Below are positions 51,778-61,163 of a stretch of 64,000 bases of DNA, in pieces. Under the pieces are notes generated by a model. It made no database searches, was not told where the DNA came from, and saw nothing but the letters and a program-made list of their open reading frames with translations. Location of the stretch: assembly GCA_963851245.1 (NCBI GenBank), contig CAWKOH010000010.1, positions 186,001-250,000 on the forward strand, written 5' to 3'. Both the position numbers and the translations under genes were made by a program. Numbering within the stretch: position 1 is the first letter of the stretch; each line of letters opens with the position of its first letter. The DNA is from CAWKOH01 sp963851245. Its GTDB lineage: Bacteria > Actinomycetota > Acidimicrobiia > Acidimicrobiales > Palsa-688.

Positions 51778-52614
51778 CTAGCTCGGGGGTTCCTCGACGC
51801 CGGTCAGCTGGCCCGGTGTCAGACCGGTAAAGGGTCTGAAGTCGGGACCGGCTCGAAGGTGGTGGCCTCCATCCACCGCGATGACCTGGCCGGTCACTCG
51901 GGCTGAATCGGGTCCGATCAGGAATTTCACGACCTTTGCCACCTCCTCGGGCTCCGATGTTCCGCCGAGCGGAGTGTTGCGAATGTACGAGTCGTAGACG
52001 TCTCCGTCGCGCGGAATTCCCTCCATGATCTCAGTGGTGACGAAACCCGGCTGCACCGAATTGAATCGGAGTCCCGCCGGGCCGTATTCATCGGCGGCAT
52101 TGCGCATCATGTGGTCGATGCCCGCTTTGGCGACCGGATAGGCGCCGAAAACTCGATGGGTGGTCGCACCCGCCAGCGATGACATGCCGACGAAGGATCC
52201 CCCGCCCGCCTTGATCATCGGCTGGACACTGTGCTTCACGCAGAGCATGGTCGAGAGAACATTGAGGTGCAGCACCCGGATGAATTCGGTGGTGTCCTGA
52301 AGGTGGTAAGGAGCCAGGCCGCCCCCGCCGCCGGCGTTGGCGACCAGCCCGTTCAGTTTCCCGGCGACTTCGATGGTCCTATCGATAGCCGCCCGGACGT
52401 CCTCCTCCAATGTCACGTCGGCCGCGATGTACGCCACCGCCAAGCCCTTCTCCCTCAAATCCGAGGTGACCTCCTCCAGCCGGCTCTGGGTGCGGCCACA
52501 GATCACCACCGAGGCGCCGGCTGCCGCCAGCTCCATGGCACAGGCCTTCCCGATCCCCGTGCCTCCGCCAGTGACGAGTACCCCGTAGCCCTCAAGTTGC
52601 CCTGTGTCGCCCAC
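51778..52614 (-). CDS. SDR-family oxidoreductase
   Basis: GTG at 52614 chosen as the start (reads GDTGQLEGYGVLVTGGGTGI); the open frame runs on upstream over non-homologous sequence. The 278-residue enzyme has VLVTGGGTGIGKACAMELAA, ADVTLEEDVRAAIDRTI, NAGGGGGLAPY, GMSSLAGATTHRVFGAYPVA with Ser and Tyr, KAGIDHMMRNAADEYGPAGL with Lys, and SARVTGQVIAVDGGHHLRAG. It looks like the SDRs with C-terminal HHLRxGPD found in steroid/fatty-acid clusters. Facing away from the Liv transport genes, with a 256-base gap. Confidence 0.9.
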   Translation of the reverse strand: MGDTGQLEGYGVLVTGGGTGIGKACAMELAAAGASVVICGRTQSRLEEVTSDLREKGLAVAYIAADVTLEEDVRAAIDRTIEVAGKLNGLVANAGGGGGLAPYHLQDTTEFIRVLHLNVLSTMLCVKHSVQPMIKAGGGSFVGMSSLAGATTHRVFGAYPVAKAGIDHMMRNAADEYGPAGLRFNSVQPGFVTTEIMEGIPRDGDVYDSYIRNTPLGGTSEPEEVAKVVKFLIGPDSARVTGQVIAVDGGHHLRAGPDFRPFTGLTPGQLTGVEEPPS

Positions 52615-52870
52615 CGCTCCCCATTCCTGATCCCGTTCTTGTGCGGACCTACCGACCCTAACCCTAGCGTCAGACGGAATCGCGATTCTAAATCTCATCC
52701 GGGGGGATGAGAAGTGAAGGGTCAAGGGCCGAGAGCGCACTTGTCCAGGTCGAAATCGAGTTCTAAGCTCGGCGGCGCGGGTGCGCAGCGCTTTGAGAGC
52801 TGTAAGCGGCCTAATATTCAAACGGGGGGGTTCGTACCGGGTTACGAACCGCTTGAAAGATGGGGGGAAT

Positions 52871-53421
52871 GTGGACAGTATGCGGAGCGATGCGAAGTCG
52901 ACACGGCTCTTGAACGTGGCCGATCCTGCCAGGCCGCCCAGCAGAACTTCCACCCCAAGGCGGTGATCTCTTCGACCGCCTACGACCCCTCCTTCTTCAA
53001 GCTGCTCGGCAACCCGTCCTATGCCGACAACGTGGTCATTTACCTGGAGCAAGCCATGTACCTGGGTCAAGACAGCAGCCAGGTACCGGAGATAGGGACG
53101 ATGACCCAGTGGGTGAGGAAGGTCCACCCCGGCGCCACCATGAACCTCTTCACGGTGGACGGCTGGGCCGCCGGCCTGCTCTTCCAGCAGGCCCTGGAGA
53201 AGGCGGGCAGCAACCCGACCCAGGCCATCCTCACGTCGGCCTTGAAGGGCGTCACCAGCTTCACCGCCAACGGGCTGCTGCCCACGGAGAATATCTCCGG
53301 GCACAAAATATCGGTTTGCGGCGTGATCGTAACTACGCACGGCACCAACTTCGTCCGGACCGATCCGGCGACATCGGGTTTCGAGTGCAACGGGACCTAC
53401 GTCCCCTACACGGGTTCATGA
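52871..53421 (+). pseudogene. Branched-chain-amino-acid-type ABC substrate-binding protein, most of N-terminus deleted
   Basis: GTG 52871 follows a GGGGGGA ribosome site and opens a frame reading DSMRSDAKSTRLL, which looks like the first residues of a signal peptide, but the hydrophobic part is missing. Near 52920-52930 the sequence shifts to another frame and continues as the genuine C-terminal third of a LivK-like protein: QAAQQNFHPKAVISSTAYDP, then EQAMYLGQDSSQVPEIGTMT, FTVDGWAAGLLFQQALEKAG and TATSGFECNGTYVPYTGS-like end. About 230-300 residues are lost. The permease and ATPase genes that follow are intact, so the system would lack its binding protein unless another copy exists. Confidence 0.75.
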
Positions 53422-53454
53422 GACAGCCAGATTCCTAGTCAGAAGTAGAGGACG

Positions 53455-55395
53455 ATGCACCAGTTCTTGGCCCTAACCATCGCCGGGTTGGCCACGTATG
53501 GAGTTGTGTACGCCCTCATGGCCATGGGCCTGGTGGTCACCTATACGACCTCGGGCATTTTCAACTTCGCCCAGGGCGCCATCGGGATGGTCTGCGCTTT
53601 CCTTTACTGGCAGGTCCACGTCCACGCCGGCTGGCCGGCCTGGTTGACGTTCTTGCTGGTCGCGTTCGTGTTCGCTCCGCTGATCGGAGTGGTCATCGAA
53701 GTGACGCTCATGCGCAAGCTGGGCCGGGCCAGCCTGGAGGCCAAGCTCACCGTCACCATCGGCCTCACGCTCTTCCTTCTGGCCCTAGCCGAGTGGGCCT
53801 GGAATCCCGATGCCACCCGGACTGTCAATCAGTTCTTCAACGGTCACCAGGTCACGATCGGGGGTGTCGCCCTGACCTACCACCAGCTGCTGGTGGTGGG
53901 CATCACCATAGTGATCGCAGTGGCCCTGCGATTCTTCTTCTACTTCACCCGGCCGGGGATCGCGACCCGGGCCGTGGTCGACAACCGCGATCTCGCTGGA
54001 CTCACCGGAGCCCGCCCCAACCGCTACTCGATGCTGGGCTGGGCCATGGGATCGTCTCTAGCCGCTATCGCCGGGATCATGCTCGCCCCTACGATCAATC
54101 TCGACACCACCATCCTCACTCTGCTGGTCATCAACGCTTATGCGGCTGCAGTCGTGGGCCGGCTGCGGAGTCTGCCCCTCACCTTCGTGGGCGCCCTCGT
54201 CCTCGGATTGGTGCAGTCCTACGGGATCGGGTACCTGCCGGTCAGCACCTTCTGGACGGCGTTCTCGCTGATCATCCCGATGCTCTACCTGTTCGCGGCG
54301 ATACTGATCCTTCCGCAGCCGAGGGCGGCTCTGGTACGGCACGTCGGCGTAGCCCCCCCAAGAGTGACCGGCCGGCGGGAGTCGACGGTGCTGACCGTGT
54401 TGTTCATAGGGCTGGCTGCCGTTGTGGCCAAGACGATCCCGCTGGCATCGCTGACTTATGCGAACCGTGGCCTGGCCTATGCCATCGTGTTGCTGTCCCT
54501 CGTGCTGCTCACCGGATACGGCGGACAGGTGTCGCTGTGCCAGCTGACCTTCGCCGGGCTCGGCGCCTACGCCATGGCCAAGGTCGGCGGATCGTCGGGA
54601 TCCCTTCTCGGCCTGCTGGCTGCCATTGGCTTGGCCGGAGCCGTCGGTGCACTCGTGTCGCTGCCGGCCATCAGGCTGCGCGGACTCTACCTGGCGCTGG
54701 CCACCCTGGCGTTCGCATACGCCATGGACCAGGTCTTTTTCAGCAACATCAAATTCTTCGGAACAAGCGATTCCCTGCAGGTGGCCCGGCCCCACATCCC
54801 TGGCGTCTCCATGGGCAGCGACCGCAGTTACTTCTTCTTGCTTGCGCTCCTGTTCGCCGTATTCGCCTGGGGGGTTCTGGAGTTCAGACGTTCGCCATTC
54901 GGGCGCCGGTTGCTGGCCATCAACGACAGCCCGGCAGCGAGTCTCATGTCGGGGGTCAGGATCAACTGGACCAAGCTGGTCGTCTTCTCCCTGTCGGCCG
55001 CCCTGGCCGGGCTGGGCGGCGCCTTCTACGGGGGGGCACAGGGAGAGGTGAGCGGTGGCAGCTCCGGCGACTTCACCTTCCTTCTCAGCCTTACGGTCCT
55101 CCTGCTCGCCGTGGTTTGGGGGATCCGCACCGTCGGAGGGATGTTCCTCGCCGGGATCACCTTCGCCCTGGCCCCCTGGCTCCAGGTCCACGTGAACAAC
55201 TGGTGGCACGGCGCCCCCAACGACCTCCTCTCCATGCTCGTGGGTCTGGCCGCCATCGGCATCGCCCAGAACCCGGAGGGCACCTTCGGCGGCAACACCC
55301 CCCTGCAGAGGTGGCGCGAACGCAGAGAGGCAAGATCGGCGGATGGCACCGAGGAATCGGTCTCGGTGGGGAGTCTGACCGGTGCTACGCGCTGA
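53455..55395 (+). CDS. Fused LivH-LivM-type ABC permease
   Basis: A 646-residue permease in which the two normally separate subunits are joined. The first half (~1-290) is LivH-like: YGVVYALMAMGLVVTYTTSG, IFNFAQGAIGM, and NRYSMLGWAMGSSLAAIAGI. The second half (~320-620) is LivM-like: YAIVLLSLVLLTGYGGQVSL, CQLTFAGLGAYAMAKVGG, and SPFGRRLLAINDSPAASLMS. AGAGGA lies before the ATG. It forms the membrane channel for amino acids, amides or small hydrophobic acids together with the two ATPases. Fusion is known in actinobacteria. Confidence 0.92.
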   Translation: MHQFLALTIAGLATYGVVYALMAMGLVVTYTTSGIFNFAQGAIGMVCAFLYWQVHVHAGWPAWLTFLLVAFVFAPLIGVVIEVTLMRKLGRASLEAKLTVTIGLTLFLLALAEWAWNPDATRTVNQFFNGHQVTIGGVALTYHQLLVVGITIVIAVALRFFFYFTRPGIATRAVVDNRDLAGLTGARPNRYSMLGWAMGSSLAAIAGIMLAPTINLDTTILTLLVINAYAAAVVGRLRSLPLTFVGALVLGLVQSYGIGYLPVSTFWTAFSLIIPMLYLFAAILILPQPRAALVRHVGVAPPRVTGRRESTVLTVLFIGLAAVVAKTIPLASLTYANRGLAYAIVLLSLVLLTGYGGQVSLCQLTFAGLGAYAMAKVGGSSGSLLGLLAAIGLAGAVGALVSLPAIRLRGLYLALATLAFAYAMDQVFFSNIKFFGTSDSLQVARPHIPGVSMGSDRSYFFLLALLFAVFAWGVLEFRRSPFGRRLLAINDSPAASLMSGVRINWTKLVVFSLSAALAGLGGAFYGGAQGEVSGGSSGDFTFLLSLTVLLLAVVWGIRTVGGMFLAGITFALAPWLQVHVNNWWHGAPNDLLSMLVGLAAIGIAQNPEGTFGGNTPLQRWRERREARSADGTEESVSVGSLTGATR

Positions 55396-56140
55396 GGACG
55401 TCCAGGTCAGCTTCGGCGGAGTCCGAGCGCTGAACGACGCCTCGGTAGAGGCGAAAGCCGGGGAGGTGACGGGGCTCATAGGCCCGAACGGAGCCGGCAA
55501 GACCACCCTCTTCAATGTCCTGACCGGACTGCAGAAACCAGACCGCGGCCGGGTCCTCATGGACGGTCGCGACATCACCGGACTCCGCCCCTGGGCCCGG
55601 GGGTCGCTCGGGATCGGCCGCACATTCCAGCGTCTGGAGCTCTTCGGCTCCTTGACGGCCTTGGAGAACATCCTGGTGCCGCTCGAGGCCAGGACGAGGC
55701 CGGGCCGGCGCAAAGGTTGCCGGGCCGCCGGCATGGCGGTGCTGGAGCGGGTGGGCATCGAGGCCTATTCGAGAAAGCGGGCCGACACGCTGCCGACCGG
55801 CATCGGTCGGCTGCTCGAGCTGGCCCGGGCTATAGCTTCCGATCCCAAGGTCCTGCTACTCGACGAGGCCTCCGCCGGGCTCGATGCCGAGGAGTCGCAA
55901 AACTTCGGGAAGCTGATCGGACAGTTGGCGGAGGACGGAGTCGCTGTTCTGCTGGTCGAGCACGACATGGAGCTGGTCATGGCGATATGCCGGTGCATCT
56001 ACGTGCTCGATTTCGGCCAAATCATCGCGACGGGATCGCCGAGCGAGGTGGCGTCCAGTCCCCGGGTCCAGGCGGCATACCTGGGCGTGGACCATCTCGG
56101 CGGTGAGGCAGTCGCCTCGGACACCAAGAGTGACGTCTGA
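55382..56140 (+). CDS. Liv-type ABC transporter ATP-binding protein (LivG-like)
   Basis: A 252-residue ATPase: Walker A LIGPNGAGKTTLFNVL, FQRLELFGSLTALENI Q-loop, signature replaced by LPTGIGRLLELARA (usual in this subfamily), Walker B KVLLLDEASAGLDAEES and switch LVEHDMELVM. The EHDM motif and the GIGRTFQRLELF segment distinguish LivG from LivF. The GTG start lies 14 bases inside the permease gene, and the stop overlaps the next ATG (TGATG), so translation is coupled. Confidence 0.93.
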   Translation: MLRAEDVQVSFGGVRALNDASVEAKAGEVTGLIGPNGAGKTTLFNVLTGLQKPDRGRVLMDGRDITGLRPWARGSLGIGRTFQRLELFGSLTALENILVPLEARTRPGRRKGCRAAGMAVLERVGIEAYSRKRADTLPTGIGRLLELARAIASDPKVLLLDEASAGLDAEESQNFGKLIGQLAEDGVAVLLVEHDMELVMAICRCIYVLDFGQIIATGSPSEVASSPRVQAAYLGVDHLGGEAVASDTKSDV

Positions 56141-56895
56141 TGTCGACGACGCCAGCCACTGGCGCTCCGGACGTTGCCGCCGGCACCCAGCCGGCGCTGG
56201 CCCTGCACGACGTCAGAGCGGCCTACGGCCGGATAGAAGTCGTACGCGATGTCAACTTCGAGATCGCGCCCGGCTCTGTGACGGCCCTCCTGGGACCCAA
56301 CGGGGCGGGGAAATCGACCACCCTGGCCGTGGCCAGCGGCCGCCTCCGACCGACCGGCGGGACAGTGCTGGTCAAAGGAACGGACATCGCCGGCCGGTCC
56401 TACGACGCCTTGGTTCGATCCGGTCTGTGCAGCGTTCCGGAGGGAAGAAGCATCTTCCCGAACCTGAGCGTCGCCGAGAACATCCGAATGTGGACGTTTT
56501 CCGGAGGAGTCAAGCGATCAGAGGTCGAGGAGCGGGTCTACAGCCGCTTCCCGGTCCTCGCCGGCAGGCGCCGCCAGCAGGCGGGAACTCTGTCGGGCGG
56601 CGAGCAACAGATGTTGGCGATGTCCCGCGCTCTCTCGACCGAGCCTTCGATCCTTCTCCTCGACGAGATCTCCATGGGTCTGGCGCCAATAATCGTGGCC
56701 GAGTTGTACGAGCACGTGGCCCGGGTCTCTTCTGGCGGTACGACCATTCTGATTGTGGAGCAGTTTGCCAACGCCGTGCTCGCTGTCGCCGACCAGGCGC
56801 TGGTCATGTCGCAAGGGACCATAGTGTACTCGGGAGCGCCCGCCGATGTCCGGGACCGCCTAGCCGACCTATACCTCCACACCCGAAGTTCCTGA
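56140..56895 (+). CDS. Liv-type ABC transporter ATP-binding protein (LivF-like)
   Basis: A 251-residue ATPase: Walker A LLGPNGAGKSTTLAVA, SVPEGRSIFPNLSVAENI (LivF Q-loop), signature TLSGGEQQMLAMSRAL, Walker B SILLLDEISMGLAPI and switch VEQFANAVL. It completes the Liv set and its stop is two bases from the convergent aldehyde dehydrogenase stop. No terminator can be seen between them. Confidence 0.93.
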   Translation: MSTTPATGAPDVAAGTQPALALHDVRAAYGRIEVVRDVNFEIAPGSVTALLGPNGAGKSTTLAVASGRLRPTGGTVLVKGTDIAGRSYDALVRSGLCSVPEGRSIFPNLSVAENIRMWTFSGGVKRSEVEERVYSRFPVLAGRRRQQAGTLSGGEQQMLAMSRALSTEPSILLLDEISMGLAPIIVAELYEHVARVSSGGTTILIVEQFANAVLAVADQALVMSQGTIVYSGAPADVRDRLADLYLHTRSS

Positions 56896-56897
56896 AG

Positions 56898-58340
56898 CTA
56901 CCCCTTGGCCGGCGGGACGATGCTCTTGATCTCCGTGTAGTGATCCATGCCTTCTCGCCCGAACTCCCGTCCGACCCCCGAGGCCTTGTAGCCGCCGAAA
57001 GGCGCCACGAAGTCCATCGTGTACTGGTTCACGCCGTAGGTGCCGGTCCGCACTCGTCTGGCGATGTCAAGGCCCTGGTCGGTGTCAGCGGTCCAGACCG
57101 AACCGGCCAGCCCGTAGTCGCTGTCATTGGCGATGTGCACCGCGTCGTCGACCGACTCGAAGGGGATTACAGTCAGGACCGGTCCGAATATCTCCTCACG
57201 GGCGATTCGCATGTCGTTGGTGGCGTCCACGAACACGGTGGGACGCACGTACCATCCCTTGTCGAGGCCGGACGGACGCCCGTTGCCCCCGACCACGACG
57301 CGGGCGCCCTCCTCTTGCCCAAGGGCGATGTACTTCTCGACACGTTCCTGCTGCCGCTCCACGACGAGAGGTCCGATGTCTGTGCCGGAGTCCGCCGGAT
57401 CGCCAACCTGCATCCCGGCGACCATGGCCGCCAGGGCGTCGACGACCTCGTTGTACCGCCGCCGGCTGGCCAGGATCCGGGTTTGGGCCACGCAAGCTTG
57501 CCCGTTGTTCATCAGCGAGGCGAACTTGAGGCCCTCCATCGTGGACGCCAGGTCGGCGTCGTCGAGGATGATGGCAGCCGACTTGCCGCCCAGCTCCAGG
57601 CTGCAGCGCTTCAGCTGCTCACCACAGATGGCGGCGATCCGCCGGCCTGCCGCTGTAGACCCGGTGAACGCAACCTTGTCAATACCGGGGTGGCGCACCA
57701 GGTGCTCGCCGGCCTCCCGTCCGGCCGGAACAATATTGACGACGCCCGGCGGAACCCCGGCCTCGTCCAGGATGTCAGCCAATAGGTAGGCGTCCAGCGG
57801 TGTCTCCGGTGCGGGCTTGAGGACAACTGTGCAGCCCGTCAGCAGGGCCGGGGCCAACTTGGACATGGTCACGAACTGCGGGACGTTCCAAGGGACTATG
57901 GCCGCGACCACCCCGACCGGCTCTCGGCGCACGATGACGTTGGGAGCCAACACGCCGGCGCGAATCTCCTCCCACGGGTAAGCCTTGGCCACCTCGATGA
58001 AGGCGTTGAGCATCAACCAGGGGGCCGGAGATTGAGCGAGCTGCGAGAACGACGTCGGCGAGCCCATCTCGGCGGTAATGACGTCCGCCATCTCTACCAG
58101 GCGGCCGGCGTAGAGGCCGGCGAAGCGCTCCACGACAGCCAGACGCTCATCGAACCGGGTGGACCCCCACTCCTCGAAGGCCTGGCGGGCGGCGGCCACC
58201 GCGGCGTCCATGTCCTCCGGCTGGCCGTCGGGAACGGTGTCGATAACCTCCTCGGTATGAGGTGAGATGACCTCGATCTTTCCCCCGGACGTCGGGGCCA
58301 CCCAACTTCCCCCGATGTAGAACGCGTTCTGGTCTGCCAT
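56898..58340 (-). CDS. Aldehyde dehydrogenase family protein
   Basis: A 480-residue enzyme: VVAAIVPWNVPQFVTMSKLA, GCTVVLKPAPETPLDAYLLA, AFTGSTAAGRRIAAICGEQL, general base in SLELGGKSAAIILDDADLAS, and nucleophile Cys in MNNGQACVAQTRILASRRRY. The C-terminus has FVAPFGGYKASGVGREFGRE. It has all catalytic residues. It likely oxidises an aldehyde from catabolism. Divergent from the antiporter gene by 76 bases. Confidence 0.93.
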   Translation of the reverse strand: MADQNAFYIGGSWVAPTSGGKIEVISPHTEEVIDTVPDGQPEDMDAAVAAARQAFEEWGSTRFDERLAVVERFAGLYAGRLVEMADVITAEMGSPTSFSQLAQSPAPWLMLNAFIEVAKAYPWEEIRAGVLAPNVIVRREPVGVVAAIVPWNVPQFVTMSKLAPALLTGCTVVLKPAPETPLDAYLLADILDEAGVPPGVVNIVPAGREAGEHLVRHPGIDKVAFTGSTAAGRRIAAICGEQLKRCSLELGGKSAAIILDDADLASTMEGLKFASLMNNGQACVAQTRILASRRRYNEVVDALAAMVAGMQVGDPADSGTDIGPLVVERQQERVEKYIALGQEEGARVVVGGNGRPSGLDKGWYVRPTVFVDATNDMRIAREEIFGPVLTVIPFESVDDAVHIANDSDYGLAGSVWTADTDQGLDIARRVRTGTYGVNQYTMDFVAPFGGYKASGVGREFGREGMDHYTEIKSIVPPAKG

Positions 58341-58416
58341 GCCCGTGATCCTACCCTTCGCCTGCAGGATCGCCTGTCCGGAGGTTCAGGGGTCCCTCTG
58401 AGGTCTTCAAGACGCT

Positions 58417-59748
58417 GTGAGACTGCAGGCAATGGACCATGCACTGAGCGCCGCCACCATCTCAGTCGTCGCCGCTTGCGTCGTGGTGTGGGGACTGGTC
58501 TCGGCCCGGGTCGAAGGCTGGCAGGTCAGTGCGCCAATGGCCTTCGTGCTGCTGGGGTTGGCGCTCACGCACGGCCCGTTGGCCCTGGTGCACCTGCAGC
58601 TTCAGTCGTCGAGCATCCGCTCGCTGGCGGAGATCACCCTGGCTCTTGTCCTCTTCGCAGACGCCTCCCGAGTGAACGCCCGGAGGTTGGCTGCTGATGT
58701 CGCCATTCCGGCTCGTTTGCTCGGCATCGGTCTTCCGTTCACCATCGGGGCCGGGACCGCCCTGGCGGCCGGCCTGTTTTCCTCGAGCGGGGGCTGGGTC
58801 GCAGCCACCATAGGTGCCATCGTCGCCCCCACCGACGCCTCCCTCGGGGCGGCGATCGTATCCGACGAGCGCGTCCCCGCCCGGGTGCGACGAGTGCTCA
58901 ACGTTGAGAGCGGCCTCAACGACGGCATCGCCACGCCCTTCGTGAACCTGTTCTTGGCGGGGGCGCTGGCCGCTGAGTCCATCGGTGCCAACGGAGTCGG
59001 CCAGGCTGCCGTCGACCTGGTAGGAGGTGCCGCCCTGGGAGCGGGAGTGGGTCTCGTGGGCGCGGTCCTGTTGCGGCTGACCAGTCGCACCGGCTGGAGC
59101 GGGCCTGGTTTTCGGCCCCTGGCAGTCATCGCCCTCGCGGTTCTGGCCTACTCTGTCGCCCTGGTTGCGCACACGAACGGATTCGTCGCGGCCTTCGTCG
59201 CCGGTCTCGCCTTCGGCACGGTACTCGTGGCTCACGAAGCCGTGCTCGCCTTCACGGAGGAGGCGGGCACATTGCTGTCGCTGCTGGTCTGGTTCTCCTT
59301 CGGGGCGGTCATGTTGGTACCCGGGCTACAGGCCGCGGACTGGCGCGACCTGGTCTTCGCGGTCCTCGCCCTGACCGTTGTGCGCATGGTGCCGGTCGCG
59401 CTGGCGTTGGCCGGCTCGGGATTGGACCGGACCACCGTGGCCTTCATCGGGTGGTTCGGTCCCCGCGGCCTGGCCTCGGTGGTCTTCGGCCTCATCGCCG
59501 TCGACAGCCTGGACCACGCCCAAGCACAAGTGGTGCTCGCCGTGGTGGTCGTGACTGTTGGCCTCAGCGTTCTCGCTCACGGCGTGACCGCTTCCCCACT
59601 CAGCCGGCGCTACGGGTCGCACGCCCGCGAGTTGCACCCGCAGCGACCCGAACGACACCCGGCCCCCCGGATCCCCGTCCGGGATCTCCGCGCCGGGCGG
59701 CCCGCCGTGTCCGAGTCAGCCAAACAATCAGAGAGAGAAGGACCGTGA
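58417..59748 (+). CDS. Cation/proton antiporter (CPA1/NhaP-like)
   Basis: A 443-residue membrane protein with about 12 hydrophobic segments. The ion-binding region IGAIVAPTDASLGAAIVSDE with conserved Asp, then VLNVESGLNDGIATPFVNLF and FFGPRGLASVVFG-like WFGPRGLASVVFGLIAVDS, are characteristic of NhaP/CPA1 antiporters. The last ~45 residues are basic and cytoplasmic. GTG 58417 or ATG 58432 are both possible starts. Function: Na+ or K+ efflux against H+ for pH and salt balance. A sulfatase remnant overlaps its stop by four bases. Confidence 0.9.
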   Translation: MRLQAMDHALSAATISVVAACVVVWGLVSARVEGWQVSAPMAFVLLGLALTHGPLALVHLQLQSSSIRSLAEITLALVLFADASRVNARRLAADVAIPARLLGIGLPFTIGAGTALAAGLFSSSGGWVAATIGAIVAPTDASLGAAIVSDERVPARVRRVLNVESGLNDGIATPFVNLFLAGALAAESIGANGVGQAAVDLVGGAALGAGVGLVGAVLLRLTSRTGWSGPGFRPLAVIALAVLAYSVALVAHTNGFVAAFVAGLAFGTVLVAHEAVLAFTEEAGTLLSLLVWFSFGAVMLVPGLQAADWRDLVFAVLALTVVRMVPVALALAGSGLDRTTVAFIGWFGPRGLASVVFGLIAVDSLDHAQAQVVLAVVVVTVGLSVLAHGVTASPLSRRYGSHARELHPQRPERHPAPRIPVRDLRAGRPAVSESAKQSEREGP

Positions 59749-60013
59749 CCTTAACCCGCCCGAACATCCTGCTCATCGTGACCGACGAGGAGCGGCAGCA
59801 GATCCCCCGGCCGGCCGGATTCCCGCTCCCGATCCGGGGGTGGGAACGATCGCGACCATGCTCGGCGCCCAGGACTCTGAGCCCCGCCCAGGCGGGCTCC
59901 TACAAGCACATGGTCGCAGTAGAGTTCCCAGGGCCGGCCGCGGCCACGGGCAGGCCGGCTAACGGGAACAGCGCATCCGGCCATCGTGGGGCCGCGCAGG
60001 AACCGATACTGGA
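59745..60013 (+). pseudogene. Sulfatase-family N-terminal remnant
   Basis: GTG 59745 (with GAAGGA ahead and GTGA overlap to the antiporter) opens LTRPNILLIVTDEERQQIPR and PAGFPLPIR, the metal-binding start of arylsulfatase-type enzymes. The following sequence is not normal for a sulfatase in this frame; the next frame has a short VGTIATMLGAQ that resembles a later sulfatase strand. The sulfatase Cys motif and everything else are missing. The remnant ends before the ribosome site of the amidohydrolase at 60023. Confidence 0.65.
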
Positions 60014-60022
60014 GGTGGCTCG

Positions 60023-61159
60023 GTGGTCAACAACATGATCTCCTCCGACTCGCATCTCATAGAGCACCCGACGCTCTGGGAGCAACGGATGCCGAAGGAG
60101 CTCGTCGAGCGAGGCCCGCACGTGGTCCACGATGACCAGGGCAAGGACTGGTGGTACGTGGACGGGAAGCGCACCATGTCGTTCCTGGGCATCCAGGCCG
60201 GACGCCGCTTCGAAGGGGATCCGTCCAAGCTGGTCACCGCCGCAACCTTCGAGGATGTCCGTCCGGGAGCCTACGATCCCAAGCTTTTCGTCAAGGAGTC
60301 GGAAGGAGACGGCGTGGTGGGCTCGGTCGTGTACCCGACCGAAGGCCTGGTTCTCTTCAGCGTGCCGGACTCCGCCCTGTGCTCGGCATGCATGCACGCC
60401 TACAACGACTACATCGCCGAGTTCTGCAGCGAGGACCCGCAGCGGCTGAAGGGGGTCGCCATGATCAACGTGGACGACCCTGCCGAGGCAGCCGCCGAGC
60501 TGACCAGGTGCCGCCAGCTGGGACTGGTGGGGGCTTTGATGACGGTCATGCCGCCGTCGTGGCTTACTTACGAAGACCGCGCTTACGACGTCCTTTGGGC
60601 CACCGCCAGCGACCTGCAGATGCCCCTTAGCCTTCACTCCGCCACCAACCGGGCCGACCCCCGGACCGGCGCTGGCGGCGTGCCCGAAGATGTCCAGCAG
60701 GTGCCGCCCTCGGTGTTCGTGCTTCAGGACAACATGGTGCGCCGGTCACTTGCCGACATGATTTTCAGCGGCGTCTTCGAACGCCACCCCCGGCTTCGCG
60801 TCGGCACGGTGGAGCATGAGCTGGCGTGGATCCCGCATTTCCTTCAGCAGATGGACTACACCTACACCGACCGGCCGGCCCGCGGTGACTGGCACCGCTA
60901 CCGGGACCCGGCGGCGCGGCCGAGCGACTTCTTCCACTCCAATGTCTTCTGCAGCTTCCAGGAGGACGCCATCGGCATACGAGAGCGGGACGTCATCGGT
61001 GTGCACACGCTGATGTGGGGGTCCGACTATCCGCACACCGAGACCACCTTTCCGCGCTCGCGAGAGATCACGGCCGAGATTCTTCGAGGGGTGCCGGAGG
61101 CCGAGCAGGAAATGGTCCTCTACTCCAACGCCAAGCGGCTGTACGGATTCGAGGTGTGA
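60023..61159 (+). CDS. Amidohydrolase family protein (metal-dependent TIM-barrel)
   Basis: Start GTG 60023 after GGAGGTGG. The 378-residue protein begins ISSDSHLIEHPTLWEQRMPK with the DSH metal motif, then VVYPTEGLVLFSVPDSALCS, PLSLHSATNRADPRTGAGGV (His ligand), VGTVEHELAWIPHFLQQMDY and TLMWGSDYPHTETTFPRSRE (final Asp). Complete and distinct from the family members at 17897 and 31399. It is likely a hydrolase or decarboxylase of a catabolic intermediate. The next gene, five bases downstream, is another hydrolase; probable operon. Confidence 0.9.
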   Translation: MVNNMISSDSHLIEHPTLWEQRMPKELVERGPHVVHDDQGKDWWYVDGKRTMSFLGIQAGRRFEGDPSKLVTAATFEDVRPGAYDPKLFVKESEGDGVVGSVVYPTEGLVLFSVPDSALCSACMHAYNDYIAEFCSEDPQRLKGVAMINVDDPAEAAAELTRCRQLGLVGALMTVMPPSWLTYEDRAYDVLWATASDLQMPLSLHSATNRADPRTGAGGVPEDVQQVPPSVFVLQDNMVRRSLADMIFSGVFERHPRLRVGTVEHELAWIPHFLQQMDYTYTDRPARGDWHRYRDPAARPSDFFHSNVFCSFQEDAIGIRERDVIGVHTLMWGSDYPHTETTFPRSREITAEILRGVPEAEQEMVLYSNAKRLYGFEV

Positions 61160-61163
61160 ACCC

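Noticed and set aside
53793..55433. 546-codon frame overlapping the Liv permease in the +1 frame
   Set aside because: Arg/Pro/Gly-rich shadow; it has no start with a ribosome site and no family.
54058..55758. 566-codon minus-strand frame opposite the Liv permease
   Set aside because: Low-complexity Gly/Gln/Arg/His-rich text typical of antisense shadows; the plus strand has clear permease motifs.
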